Below, in pieces: positions 11,201 to 16,674 of a stretch of 23,468 bases of DNA. The DNA lies in the IMG/VR virus record IMGVR_UViG_3300020051_000094, positions 1 to 23,468 of that record; one strand, 5' to 3'. Origin of the DNA: a virus. Below the pieces are notes generated by a model, which was not told where the DNA came from, ran no database searches, and was given only the letters and a program-made list of their open reading frames with translations. Made by a program: the position numbers and the translations under genes. Numbering within the stretch: position 1 is the first letter of the stretch; the number at the start of each line of letters is the position of its first letter.

Positions 11201-12207
11201 CGTTAAGAGAAGAAACACTTTCTTATAATAATATAAGGAATTATGTTAATTCACTTTCATTGTCAAAAAGTGATGAAGATGTTAGAAGACTTATTGGTTT
11301 AATACCGTGGGTTGAGTTTACGGTAAACAACTCTTCCGTAAAATTCAAAAATGGTAATTTGGGTAACTTAACTACCAATAAGATATTAAGAGGTGTAGAT
11401 GTTAGTGATTTAGAAGGACAGGTTTGTGTAAATATGGGTGGACAAAATGTACCGTTAGCGTCATTTAGTGATTGGAAAAAAAGTATGAATTCGATAAAGG
11501 CAGTCTTTGATACCGCCAGTGTTTATAACGACATGAGTCAAATTGGTAGTGAAAGATATGAAAATAAGAATGAGGAGATGTATGCTAAGATTTACATCAA
11601 ATACTTCTACTCACAAATATCGACAGACAGTGAATTCAATAGAATAATTACTACCCCTGCCAATGACCAAGAAAAACAGATAAAACAAAGATATGAAACG
11701 GTGGTACCACTTTTTGACCAAGGTATTAAGTGGTATGTAGGTGCACAAAATCCAAATACGGTGGTTTTTGAAGAACTTGCAGACATTAATAAAGTAAATG
11801 GTACTATAGGTGGTGTTTTAGTTAATAACTCATTCACTACACAAATTAAATCTGGTGTTGGACTATGGAATATTTTATCTCTCAAAATGGGTTGGGTTAC
11901 AAAACCTGATGACTCAACAGTAAGTTATTTAGGTGCTGGTGATATTGCACCATATAATGAAAACATGTCAGGATATATACTGTCATCTAAACAGGGTACC
12001 ACTTCAATAAATGTGGTCAATGATTTAATTGTGGATAAGATATTTGGTGTTGACCCAATTTCTTCTCCTGATTGGCAACCAAAAGATTATAAAGGAACCT
12101 ATACATTCAAATTTCAAATTCTATTTAATCCAGTCACTTCAAGTGGTACTACTGACAGTACTAGACAACAAAAATACCAAACATTTGAAATTTTCTATAA
12201 GCTTTGA
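5236..12207 (+). CDS. Giant baseplate hub-like structural protein (2323 residues)
   Basis: This is the largest gene in the window. The N-terminal 260 residues hold a tail-type domain: PYPLFYLTVKGYYGKAV at about 187-203, then SVSFIGRTAAILSDLSLGAL. Near residues 1860-1915 lies a segment typical of hub proteins (MYFNLRYVPMFTGPYWITDV, with YWITDVSH at 1884-1891, then ITPGDFVTTFSGVRISKY). The 1600 residues between them are unrecognised, rich in Asn, Ser and Tyr. A low-complexity Thr/Asn/Gln linker (about 1936-1975) leads to a C-terminal domain of about 350 residues with no recognised family. No lysozyme motif is visible. The family resemblance suggests the hub that threads the tail tube, a role played by gp27 and gp5 in T4, but at several times the size. 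The start lies inside gp53 at 5236. Composition matches its neighbours, so no sign of a recent fusion. Confidence 0.7.
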   Translation: MAVNENFRSFYGGEKIAFDQFDNIVLVDPNKVVNGDGEQIERLVEHENLVMYANLEARIIPRTKLALGENTEQMSRNLKIANFGETEDGQINFLKPQGKKYLDTSYTDQLTGKGSLANAGINQTQITEQGSVVNNSQDTQMLGITSINIKNNASFIPQVDIEMVDVQGRTLFELGENSPYSAFFQLPYPLFYLTVKGYYGKAVKYELMMKSFNARFDPTDGNYKVSVSFIGRTAAILSDLSLGALFALPHMYETNLLVDNNEEPSDYNGDLQTLENQLNTETDIAVGRGDTEVSTRPIIVTRGDKVLNDVYTTYITKGLINPKLPRLNLSELNSRLKGLENFIREQFSKEDLSVLNDIESYRETLRTYRYYITTERPVTWPGEYLGRKYVGLDGVVYSTLKKTENSLYQQLEASAILTAKINEYNQQLNDNATFGEDGQYSILGKKKSASIPVNISKSDLEFDLTFEDIDIEKTYQLQKNASPTEFELFSFSAETYAYFEATRKYYNKDLTPDEDLTPKFYSFGQISGSKNVLKGSFLAKLDKIEKIYTDKAENIKKELSTALAQKIENPDGGLGFRPTIRNVMAMLMANVDAFYRLMDEVHTDAWNVKDDPIRQNVIVSDQTTNGVDSKDTILSINDSQKTVYPWPQYFEKELDEDGNERYVVKYLGDPNVESQTKGYLFDKWPEVEFVEEFIKGKLQRKEEQRSANYGNPKDSLRSIPMNSVEFPYGNIPYENLSEVPFLYEIWERTMLSSNYTKLYRPTESKLNIYQVTADFETETIKNAIESDPFLKMKLKRLGINSSNFESILSHISNNGTGEKWNTFLADVFVTPYIQKLEEKPFDFYTSDEYESISPTIEISAESEERLIEYLLSPETDELILTDVYPLNSLQWIKENVSNGKEIESLSQSNSTTQSLFFSSTKKTITSFNENFLVREVNNTPSLSTSWYINTGGTVSFPTSLNIRDFYVNRINNNDLMVTESPIDYGNNYSGKTGRYQITSLLNTPYFINSINKSVDNMKNGVDNPYVSLGYMYLNSLPLQTLREEMNAGVLGTLQSVANSQNGDEKKGRYNFATYNKFAALHKLPYSWIVKYGSIWHRYKNYVNNSVDILDDVWGSINEDLLYDPFSQVPSKSEKYIIPRYGNTGTTDYQMKMTIPSTFGASFTNSNVGFYPQIINDVNYLFGYNEFITGTTQQDFENYFSGATSFEGKGLKIATNSNSRINMDGFGGVINIGPPLLLENKIYNIDSYYAFYDSPKTYDDSTINMVLCYPSAGGGDFNQYQYETSSPTGHFEENDLTQPLYDGSIKTIWGGSHFGYFDTSLIKKPTYKEYLKTINPENSAQDAFNLQGELGYSSIEEIFAVFDEDILNAFESEFLNFCKDPNREDVESEKPNLINSLKNIFFVERPELSGDGSLDGKRIAQKQINSLIKSVRKLQNEYYIFKQGNPSYFNRRAWYSFTDDSRYQTQNQRIDFGKYINDSLPEINNNTTVAFSESQYPDAWKALRLAVGEYEASGMVYSDNGSYITDFFPAMDIEFTADNVRELSHVIKMFASQKYSNNSMTGGQFMTMFNQYLTLLDSSQKKIQDYLFRQLNKDLPNITEDSENIKSSMNGDVAKLELYEFFKMLNDKWIAGGDFKNRTLFEDFLFLDRANRDIGDKLIVDVTSLVGYINDEVNGNSIYTLIGHLIQKNNMLFMALPSYTNFYGVSDPSSDAKPEEGIESSASDVFGTFLEVDTIKSRPRFLCLYTDKVSEHPNMSENVDYRFGDDSFDIYKAEVLRENQSNKTDYAFSNKVVGFNVDFGVRNQGIFKSVSLDQSQFKDTSESFRILTDMANQSKGSKTFQQSTSLYNIYKNRSYNCQISSMGNVMIQPTMYFNLRYVPMFTGPYWITDVSHSITPGDFVTTFSGVRISKYSFPSVKDLTMSVNIDLLNRINNDYNKPKQKNQDVTNDEGTSTPITNEQSTTNGVQGEATEIGSSNCTPIATYSGLDYVSLREETLSYNNIRNYVNSLSLSKSDEDVRRLIGLIPWVEFTVNNSSVKFKNGNLGNLTTNKILRGVDVSDLEGQVCVNMGGQNVPLASFSDWKKSMNSIKAVFDTASVYNDMSQIGSERYENKNEEMYAKIYIKYFYSQISTDSEFNRIITTPANDQEKQIKQRYETVVPLFDQGIKWYVGAQNPNTVVFEELADINKVNGTIGGVLVNNSFTTQIKSGVGLWNILSLKMGWVTKPDDSTVSYLGAGDIAPYNENMSGYILSSKQGTTSINVVNDLIVDKIFGVDPISSPDWQPKDYKGTYTFKFQILFNPVTSSGTTDSTRQQKYQTFEIFYKL

Positions 12208-12219
12208 TATTTATAAATA
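12208..12219 (+). promoter_or_regulatory. Palindromic TATTTATAAATA, candidate late promoter
   Basis: A perfect 12-base palindrome immediately after the hub gene stop. It contains TATTTATA (12208-12215) and the exact T4 late promoter core TATAAATA (12212-12219) on the + strand. With T4-like spacing, transcription would begin about six bases after the core, leaving a leader of only a few bases before the ATG at 12231. It is the best late-promoter candidate in the window, but AT-rich sequence makes chance matches likely. Confidence 0.4.
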
Positions 12220-12230
12220 AAAGTATTACT

Positions 12231-12455
12231 ATGAACGTAAAATCATTATTAGACCAGTATTTGTCAAAAGACACAAGAATTACTGAAAGAGATGCCGGAA
12301 ATGGTTACAAAGAAGTTTGTGACTTAGATACAGGAGACTGTTACACTGTTAGTATGAGAGACGGACTTATTGAAAGAGTTGACAATACAAGACAAGTGAA
12401 CAGAACCCTTAAAGTTGAAACACCACACGGTGTGAAAACATTATTAAACGGGTAA
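12231..12455 (+). CDS. Small protein of unknown function (74 residues)
   Basis: I do not recognise this protein. It begins MNVKSLLDQYLSK and contains two cysteines in a short segment (EVCDLDTGDCYTV), followed by mixed charged residues ending HGVKTLLNG. It is soluble by composition, with no membrane segment. The ATG at 12231 is chosen; a TTG at 12204 in the same frame would add nine residues but would overlap the preceding stop and place the candidate promoter inside the gene. It sits directly between the hub gene and the acidic coiled-coil gene, 12 bases before the latter, so co-expression with structural genes is likely. Confidence 0.65.
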   Translation: MNVKSLLDQYLSKDTRITERDAGNGYKEVCDLDTGDCYTVSMRDGLIERVDNTRQVNRTLKVETPHGVKTLLNG

Positions 12456-12467
12456 AAAATAATTAAA

Positions 12468-13091
12468 ATGTCAGTAGATAATAAAATATTAGAAGAACTC
12501 AAAAGACACAACTCTATCAATAATTATTTGGTAGAACAAGAAGAGCCTGTTGAACCAACTGATGATTTAGGTGGTGAAGACATGGACATGGATGTCGAGA
12601 TGGATGCTGAAGAAATTGCAGAACCAGTTGATGTTGATACAGACCCCGATGTTGAGAAATTAGACGACGAGGGTAATGTAGAGTCTGATGAGGATATGGG
12701 TGGAGACACTGAAGAGTTGGAGATTACAGATTTGGTAAACAAACAAAATGAAATCTCAGATAAACAAGACGAGTATATGGACTCAATGTTTGATAAATTG
12801 AATGACTTGGAAAGTAAGTTGTCTCAGATGGACTCAATCTTAAGTAAGATTAATGATATTGAAGCTAAGGTTGAAAAATACAGAGAGAAGTCACCTGAAG
12901 AAAAATTACAATTAAGAAGTTTGGATAGTTATCCTTACAATCAGAAGTTGACCGACTTCTTCGCTGACAAAGAAGTTGAGATGCAACAAACGGGTAAGAA
13001 CGAATACGTTTTAACCTCTGATGAAGTTGAGAATTATTCTGACGCTGACATCAAAAAATCATTTGATACACCAATCAATGACGAAGAATAG
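12468..13091 (+). CDS. Acidic coiled-coil protein of unknown function (207 residues)
   Basis: The family is not recognised. Residues about 23-90 are an extreme acidic tract rich in Asp, Glu, Met and Gly (for example GGEDMDMDVEMDAEE). Residues about 90-145 form a clear heptad-type coiled coil (SMFDKLNDLESKLSQMDSIL). The C-terminal 60 residues are mixed and may fold (LTDFFADKEVEMQQTGKNEY). There are no cysteines or membrane segments. T4-like phages have small acidic or helical prohead core proteins, so a scaffolding or core role is possible but speculative; a DNA-mimic or chaperone role is also open. The gene is followed by a strong terminator, so it ends the left transcription unit. Confidence 0.75.
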   Translation: MSVDNKILEELKRHNSINNYLVEQEEPVEPTDDLGGEDMDMDVEMDAEEIAEPVDVDTDPDVEKLDDEGNVESDEDMGGDTEELEITDLVNKQNEISDKQDEYMDSMFDKLNDLESKLSQMDSILSKINDIEAKVEKYREKSPEEKLQLRSLDSYPYNQKLTDFFADKEVEMQQTGKNEYVLTSDEVENYSDADIKKSFDTPINDEE

Positions 13092-13121
13092 ATTGACTTA
13101 ACACACAAAATTTTCTATAAT

Positions 13122-13155
13122 AAAGACCACTCAATTAGGGTGGTCTTTTTCTTTT
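13122..13155 (+). terminator. Intrinsic terminator after the acidic protein gene
   Basis: A 9-base-pair stem, AAAGACCAC (13122-13130) with GTGGTCTTT (13140-13148), encloses a 9-base loop and runs into a T-rich tract (TTTTTCTTTTT). It lies 30 bases after the stop at 13091 and separates the structural block from gp32. Confidence 0.85.
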
Positions 13156-13162
13156 TGGTTAG

Positions 13163-13190
13163 TTGACTTTTAAGGTTTGAAGACTATACT
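13163..13190 (+). promoter_or_regulatory. Candidate sigma70-type promoter for gp32
   Basis: TTGACT (13163-13168) and TATACT (13185-13190) are separated by 16 bases, each one mismatch from the sigma70 consensus. The site follows the terminator directly and lies about 50 bases before the gp32 ATG, so a start near 13197 would give a leader of about 40 bases. The Bacteroidota form (TTTG, then TAnnTTTG) is matched less well here. If the host is Bacteroidota, the site may not function as written. Confidence 0.5.
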
Positions 13191-13238
13191 TATTATTGAG
13201 TTTAAGAGAAACAATTAACAGAGTAAAAAGAAAAAATT
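13191..13238 (+). promoter_or_regulatory. A-rich leader of gp32, possible autoregulatory site
   Basis: The 48 bases before the gp32 ATG are A-rich with no evident hairpin and no Shine-Dalgarno motif. T4 gp32 represses its own translation by binding an unstructured A/U-rich leader next to a pseudoknot. The composition here would permit similar control, but no pseudoknot is visible and the role is inference. Confidence 0.3.
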
Positions 13239-14096
13239 ATGGGAAATGCACTCGACGCTGTGTTAGCACAGTATGAACAAAACACCCAACGCAGTGGCGG
13301 AGGGAAAACATCAATCTCTCAAGAAGACAGATTGAAAAGATACTTTACAACGTATCTACCAAAAGGAACTAAATCAGGACAGAAAGTTATTCGTATTCTA
13401 CCTACACCTGATGGTTCATCTCCATTCAAAGAAGTATGGTATCATGAAGTACAAATCGACGGTAAGTGGACTAAACTCTACGACCCAGGTAAGAATGACG
13501 GTGAGCGTTCACCACTTACTGAGGTTTACGAAGAGTTGATGTCAACAGGTAAAGACTCAGACAAAGAATTGGCTCGTCAGTACCGTCCACGTAAATTCTA
13601 TATCGTTAAGGTTATTGACCGTGAAAATGAAGACCACGGACCTAAGTTTTGGAGATTTAAGGATAACTACAAACAAGAAGGTATCTTAGATAAAATCATT
13701 CCAATTTGGAAACAAAAGGGTGATGTTACAGATGCTAACGAAGGTCGTGACTTGATTGTTGATTTATCTAAATCAAAAACTCCTTCAGGAATTGAATACA
13801 CAGTAGTTAAGACTATTATGTATGATGACCCAGCACCAATTCATTCTGACAAAGCTCAGATGAAGGAATGGGTTGAGGATGAGTTAACATGGAAAGATGT
13901 TTACGCACAAAAACCTGTTGAGTATTTGGAAGCAATCGCAAGAGGTGAAACACCTGTTTGGGATACGGAATTGAAAAAATACGTTTATGGTGACGACACA
14001 GAAGTAACATTGGGTGGTTCAGTATCATCTGACTCTAATGTGAAAGTGGAAGACCCACAATCAGGAATGGAAGTTGACACAGACTTGCCGTTCTAA
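13239..14096 (+). CDS. gp32: gp32-like single-strand DNA-binding protein
   Basis: A 285-residue protein of the T4 gp32 family, which coats single-stranded DNA during replication, recombination and repair. The N-terminal basic segment (SQEDRLKRYF, about 26-35) and the OB-fold core are recognisable: VIRILPTPDGSSPFKEVWYH, PRKFYIVKVIDRE, then WRFKDNYKQEGILDKI. Unlike T4 gp32 there is no cysteine anywhere, so the zinc-binding Cys/His cluster is missing; the matching region is a DPGKNDGERSPLTEVYEEL segment. The acidic C-terminus ends EVDTDLPF, very like the DDDIPF tip of bacterial SSB, the docking tail for partner proteins. In T4 the acidic tail also recruits partners. The gene has its own candidate promoter, is followed by a hairpin, and leads the uvsX-helicase block. 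Confidence 0.9.
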   Translation: MGNALDAVLAQYEQNTQRSGGGKTSISQEDRLKRYFTTYLPKGTKSGQKVIRILPTPDGSSPFKEVWYHEVQIDGKWTKLYDPGKNDGERSPLTEVYEELMSTGKDSDKELARQYRPRKFYIVKVIDRENEDHGPKFWRFKDNYKQEGILDKIIPIWKQKGDVTDANEGRDLIVDLSKSKTPSGIEYTVVKTIMYDDPAPIHSDKAQMKEWVEDELTWKDVYAQKPVEYLEAIARGETPVWDTELKKYVYGDDTEVTLGGSVSSDSNVKVEDPQSGMEVDTDLPF

Positions 14097-14109
14097 GAAT
14101 CACTAACAT

Positions 14110-14145
14110 GATGGTGGGGACATTATCCCCACCATCTTTATTTAC
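14110..14145 (+). terminator. Strong hairpin between gp32 and uvsX
   Basis: A perfect 11-base-pair stem, GATGGTGGGGA (14110-14120) with TCCCCACCATC (14126-14136), encloses the loop CATTA. The following tract is TTTATTTA, weak for a U-run. It may act as a partial terminator or as a 3' stabiliser that keeps gp32 message more abundant than the downstream genes. Confidence 0.7.
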
Positions 14146-14153
14146 TAAACAAT

Positions 14154-15155
14154 ATGGCAATTAAGAAAAAAGATTTCAAATCGTTGAAGCAGAAATATTC
14201 TACTTCAGCAAAATACAAACCACAAAGGTTTTTAGATTTAGGTGAAGCGTTTTTGGATGCGGTAGGTTTACCTGGTCCTGCAATTGGTCACCTGAATATG
14301 TTCTTGGGTCATAGTGATACTGGTAAAACAACTGCATTGGTTAAAGCTGCGGTAGACGCACAAAAGAAGGGTATTCTTCCTGTCTTTATCATCACAGAAC
14401 AAAAATGGTCTTTTGACCACGCATTAACAATGGGATTCCAATGTGAAGAAGTTGTTGATGAGGAAACGGGTGAATTGGATTGGGACGGATTCTTCTTATT
14501 TAACAACAACTTTGATTACATCGAACAAATCACAGACTACATCAATGAGTTATTGGATGCTCAGGAAAAAGGTGAGTTGGAGTACGACTTATTATTCTTG
14601 TGGGATTCTGTAGGTTCTGTTCCTTGTAAAATGACTTTTGACGGTAAGGGTGGTAAACAACATAATGCTGCCACATTAGCAGACAAAATCGGTATGGGTA
14701 TTAACCAAAGAATTGCGGGTTCAAGAAAGGCAACATCAAACTATGAAAATACGTTGGTGATTGTTAATCAACCGTGGGTAGAATTACCTGACAATCCTTT
14801 TGGTCAACCTAAGATTAAAGCTAAAGGTGGTGAGGCTATTTGGTTGAACTCCTCATTGGTATTCTTATTTGGAAATCAGAAAAATGCTGGTACCAATAAG
14901 ATTGCTGCGGTCAAAGACAAAAGAAAAGTTAAGTTTGCAGTTAGAACGAAAGTATCGGTTATGAAAAACCACATCAATGGATTGGGATATGAGGACGGTA
15001 AAATTATCGTAACACCTCATGGTTTCTTGGCAGGAAAAGAATCTGCTGAAGAAAAGAAGTCTATTGAGGCTTATAAGTCTGAGCAATCAGAATATTGGAA
15101 GAGAGTCATCGGTACAGATGGTGACTACAAATTGGAAGAAGTAAAAGAAGTCTAA
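14154..15155 (+). CDS. uvsX: UvsX RecA-like recombinase
   Basis: A 333-residue strand-exchange ATPase, the phage counterpart of RecA, which forms filaments on single-stranded DNA and drives recombination-dependent replication and repair. Walker A is GHSDTGKTT (residues 52-60), the candidate catalytic Glu is E82 in the segment FIITEQKWSF, and Walker B is DLLFLWD (145-151). A RecA-type L2-like region with KAKGGEAIWLNSS follows. T4 UvsX has 391 residues, so this version is shorter, mainly at the C-terminus. It follows gp32, its usual partner, across a hairpin. No uvsY mediator is seen next to it. Confidence 0.9.
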   Translation: MAIKKKDFKSLKQKYSTSAKYKPQRFLDLGEAFLDAVGLPGPAIGHLNMFLGHSDTGKTTALVKAAVDAQKKGILPVFIITEQKWSFDHALTMGFQCEEVVDEETGELDWDGFFLFNNNFDYIEQITDYINELLDAQEKGELEYDLLFLWDSVGSVPCKMTFDGKGGKQHNAATLADKIGMGINQRIAGSRKATSNYENTLVIVNQPWVELPDNPFGQPKIKAKGGEAIWLNSSLVFLFGNQKNAGTNKIAAVKDKRKVKFAVRTKVSVMKNHINGLGYEDGKIIVTPHGFLAGKESAEEKKSIEAYKSEQSEYWKRVIGTDGDYKLEEVKEV

Positions 15156-15173
15156 CCTTTAATTGAGGGTATT

Positions 15174-16181
15174 TTGACGAAGACATTATTAGTTGACGGA
15201 AACAATTTAGTTAAAATAGGATATCACGGAGTAAGAGATTTATACCATGAGGGAAACCATATTGGTGCAATCTTTCACTTCGTGAATACCCTCAAAAAAT
15301 TCTTAGTCGAGCACAATTACGACAAAGTCATTGTATTTTGGGATGCGGAGGATAACTCAACATCACGAAGAGAGTTGCTCGAACAATACAAAAGAAATAG
15401 AAAAACAAGTCTTAACGAACAACAACAGATTTCATTTGAATGGCAGTTGTCGAGAGTTAAGAAGTATTTGGAAGAAATGTTTATCAGACAAGTATCCATT
15501 GATGGGTGTGAGTCAGACGATGCGATTGCTCATTACTGTAACATTTCTGAAGACGAATACAAAACTATATTTTCATCAGATAAGGACCTTACACAACTTA
15601 TTTCGGATAAAGTAGAGGTCTACTCACCCAGTCATAGAAAAGTCTATAAGGAGGGAGATAACATCCCTCTGAAGGACATTTCAATACCACACTACAATGT
15701 TTCGACATTTAAGATTTTATCGGGGGATAAATCTGACAACATTGATGGTATATACTTACTCGGTGAGAAAACTTTTGCGAAGATATTTCCCGAAATATTG
15801 GACAAAGCGACTTCTGTTGATGATATTATAACCCGAGCCGAAGAGTTAAAATCGGAGGGAGACAAAAGAAAAATCTTGGAGAGTATCTTAGAAGGAAAAA
15901 CTAAAAGGGGGGTTTTAGGAAAAGAATTCTTTGATATTAACAAAAAGGTTGTAGATTTGTCCCACCCAATGATAAGTGATGAAGGTAAGGAGGAAGTCGA
16001 ACTCTACTATACAGAAGAGTTGGACCCTGAAGGAAGAGGATATCAGAATCTCATGAGAATGATGAACGAAGATGGAATCTTCAAGTACTTACCCAAACAG
16101 GATGATGGTTGGGTAGATTTTTTAACACCGTTTATGAAACTAAGTAGAAAAGAAAAAAAACGTTACAAAAACAAAAATTAA
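15174..16181 (+). CDS. rnh: 5'-3' exonuclease of the FEN/RNase H family
   Basis: A 335-residue flap endonuclease family nuclease, like T4 RNase H, which removes RNA primers from lagging-strand fragments. The two-metal site is complete: D8 (LVDGNN), D57 and D60 (FWDAED), E113, D115 and D116 (GCESDDAIA), D136 and D138 (SSDKDL), and D185 and D188 (SGDKSDNIDGI), the last starting the helix-hairpin-helix DNA grip. The start is TTG at 15174: the uvsX stop (15153-15155) is in this same frame and no ATG precedes the conserved LLVDGNN. A GAGGG at 15165-15169 lies four bases before it, the only Shine-Dalgarno-like motif before a gene in the window. The C-terminus is basic (KEKKRYKNKN). Confidence 0.9.
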   Translation: MTKTLLVDGNNLVKIGYHGVRDLYHEGNHIGAIFHFVNTLKKFLVEHNYDKVIVFWDAEDNSTSRRELLEQYKRNRKTSLNEQQQISFEWQLSRVKKYLEEMFIRQVSIDGCESDDAIAHYCNISEDEYKTIFSSDKDLTQLISDKVEVYSPSHRKVYKEGDNIPLKDISIPHYNVSTFKILSGDKSDNIDGIYLLGEKTFAKIFPEILDKATSVDDIITRAEELKSEGDKRKILESILEGKTKRGVLGKEFFDINKKVVDLSHPMISDEGKEEVELYYTEELDPEGRGYQNLMRMMNEDGIFKYLPKQDDGWVDFLTPFMKLSRKEKKRYKNKN

Positions 16182-16184
16182 GTT

Positions 16185-16637
16185 ATGAAAGAAAAAAACG
16201 ACGTAACAAAAATGGAATTCCTTTTGATGTTGAATGAAAACATCGTAGTACAACGTTACTTCAACGTTAAAGGGTACAATCCGAAGGCTCGTAAAAGTAT
16301 TGATGTCATTGAATTTGTTAATGACTTTACTCGTACTTTAACAGGGAGTCTTAAGGCGAGAACCAACATGTATATGTTGGACCACTACAACCAAATTGCG
16401 TTGGACCCAAGCATTTTGGACACCTCAAATACTGAAGGTCCAGAAACGTTCCATGTAAAAATTTGCATTGGGGAGGAGACAATTTGTCATAAAATTATTG
16501 ACGCGAAATTATACCCGCCGAAAATAAGATACACCGTAGATATCCGCCCGCAACTAAAAAGTGTACTTCGTGGTTTGACAGAGCTTTTTTCCTCTGAAGA
16601 ATTATCTTACCAGTACATGGAATATCAGTTAGGTTAA
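16185..16637 (+). CDS. Unknown protein between RNase H and helicase (150 residues)
   Basis: I cannot assign a function. The N-terminal 70 residues are likely helical (MEFLLMLNENIVVQRYFNVK, then IDVIEFVNDFTRTLTGSLKA). The middle looks like beta strands (FHVKICIGEETICHKIIDAK, then YPPKIRYTVDIRP), and the last 25 residues a helix (LRGLTELFSSEELSYQYMEY). There is no ATPase or nuclease motif and no membrane segment. It begins three bases after rnh and ends 37 bases before the helicase gene, so it is probably co-expressed with replication proteins. A helicase loader (gp59-like), a recombination mediator (UvsY-like) or another replisome accessory are reasonable guesses from position only; the sequence does not resemble those T4 proteins as I recall them. 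Confidence 0.8.
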   Translation: MKEKNDVTKMEFLLMLNENIVVQRYFNVKGYNPKARKSIDVIEFVNDFTRTLTGSLKARTNMYMLDHYNQIALDPSILDTSNTEGPETFHVKICIGEETICHKIIDAKLYPPKIRYTVDIRPQLKSVLRGLTELFSSEELSYQYMEYQLG

Positions 16638-16674
16638 CCATATTTATTATTTACCCGAAAGAAATTAGATTGAT

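Noticed and set aside
12204-12230. TTG at 12204 as an upstream start for the 74-residue protein
   Set aside because: It overlaps the hub gene stop, adds only nine residues of AT-driven composition, and an ATG with normal local context is available at 12231.
12524-12742. A Ser-rich minus-strand frame
   Set aside because: It is the mirror of the Asp/Glu-rich tract of the acidic protein; the Ser runs come from complementing GAT/GAA-type codons.
14154-16181. uvsX and rnh share one frame, separated by a single TAA, suggesting a readthrough fusion
   Set aside because: Both proteins have complete ends, rnh has a plausible TTG start with GAGGG, and no readthrough context is visible. Shared frame occurs by chance one time in three.
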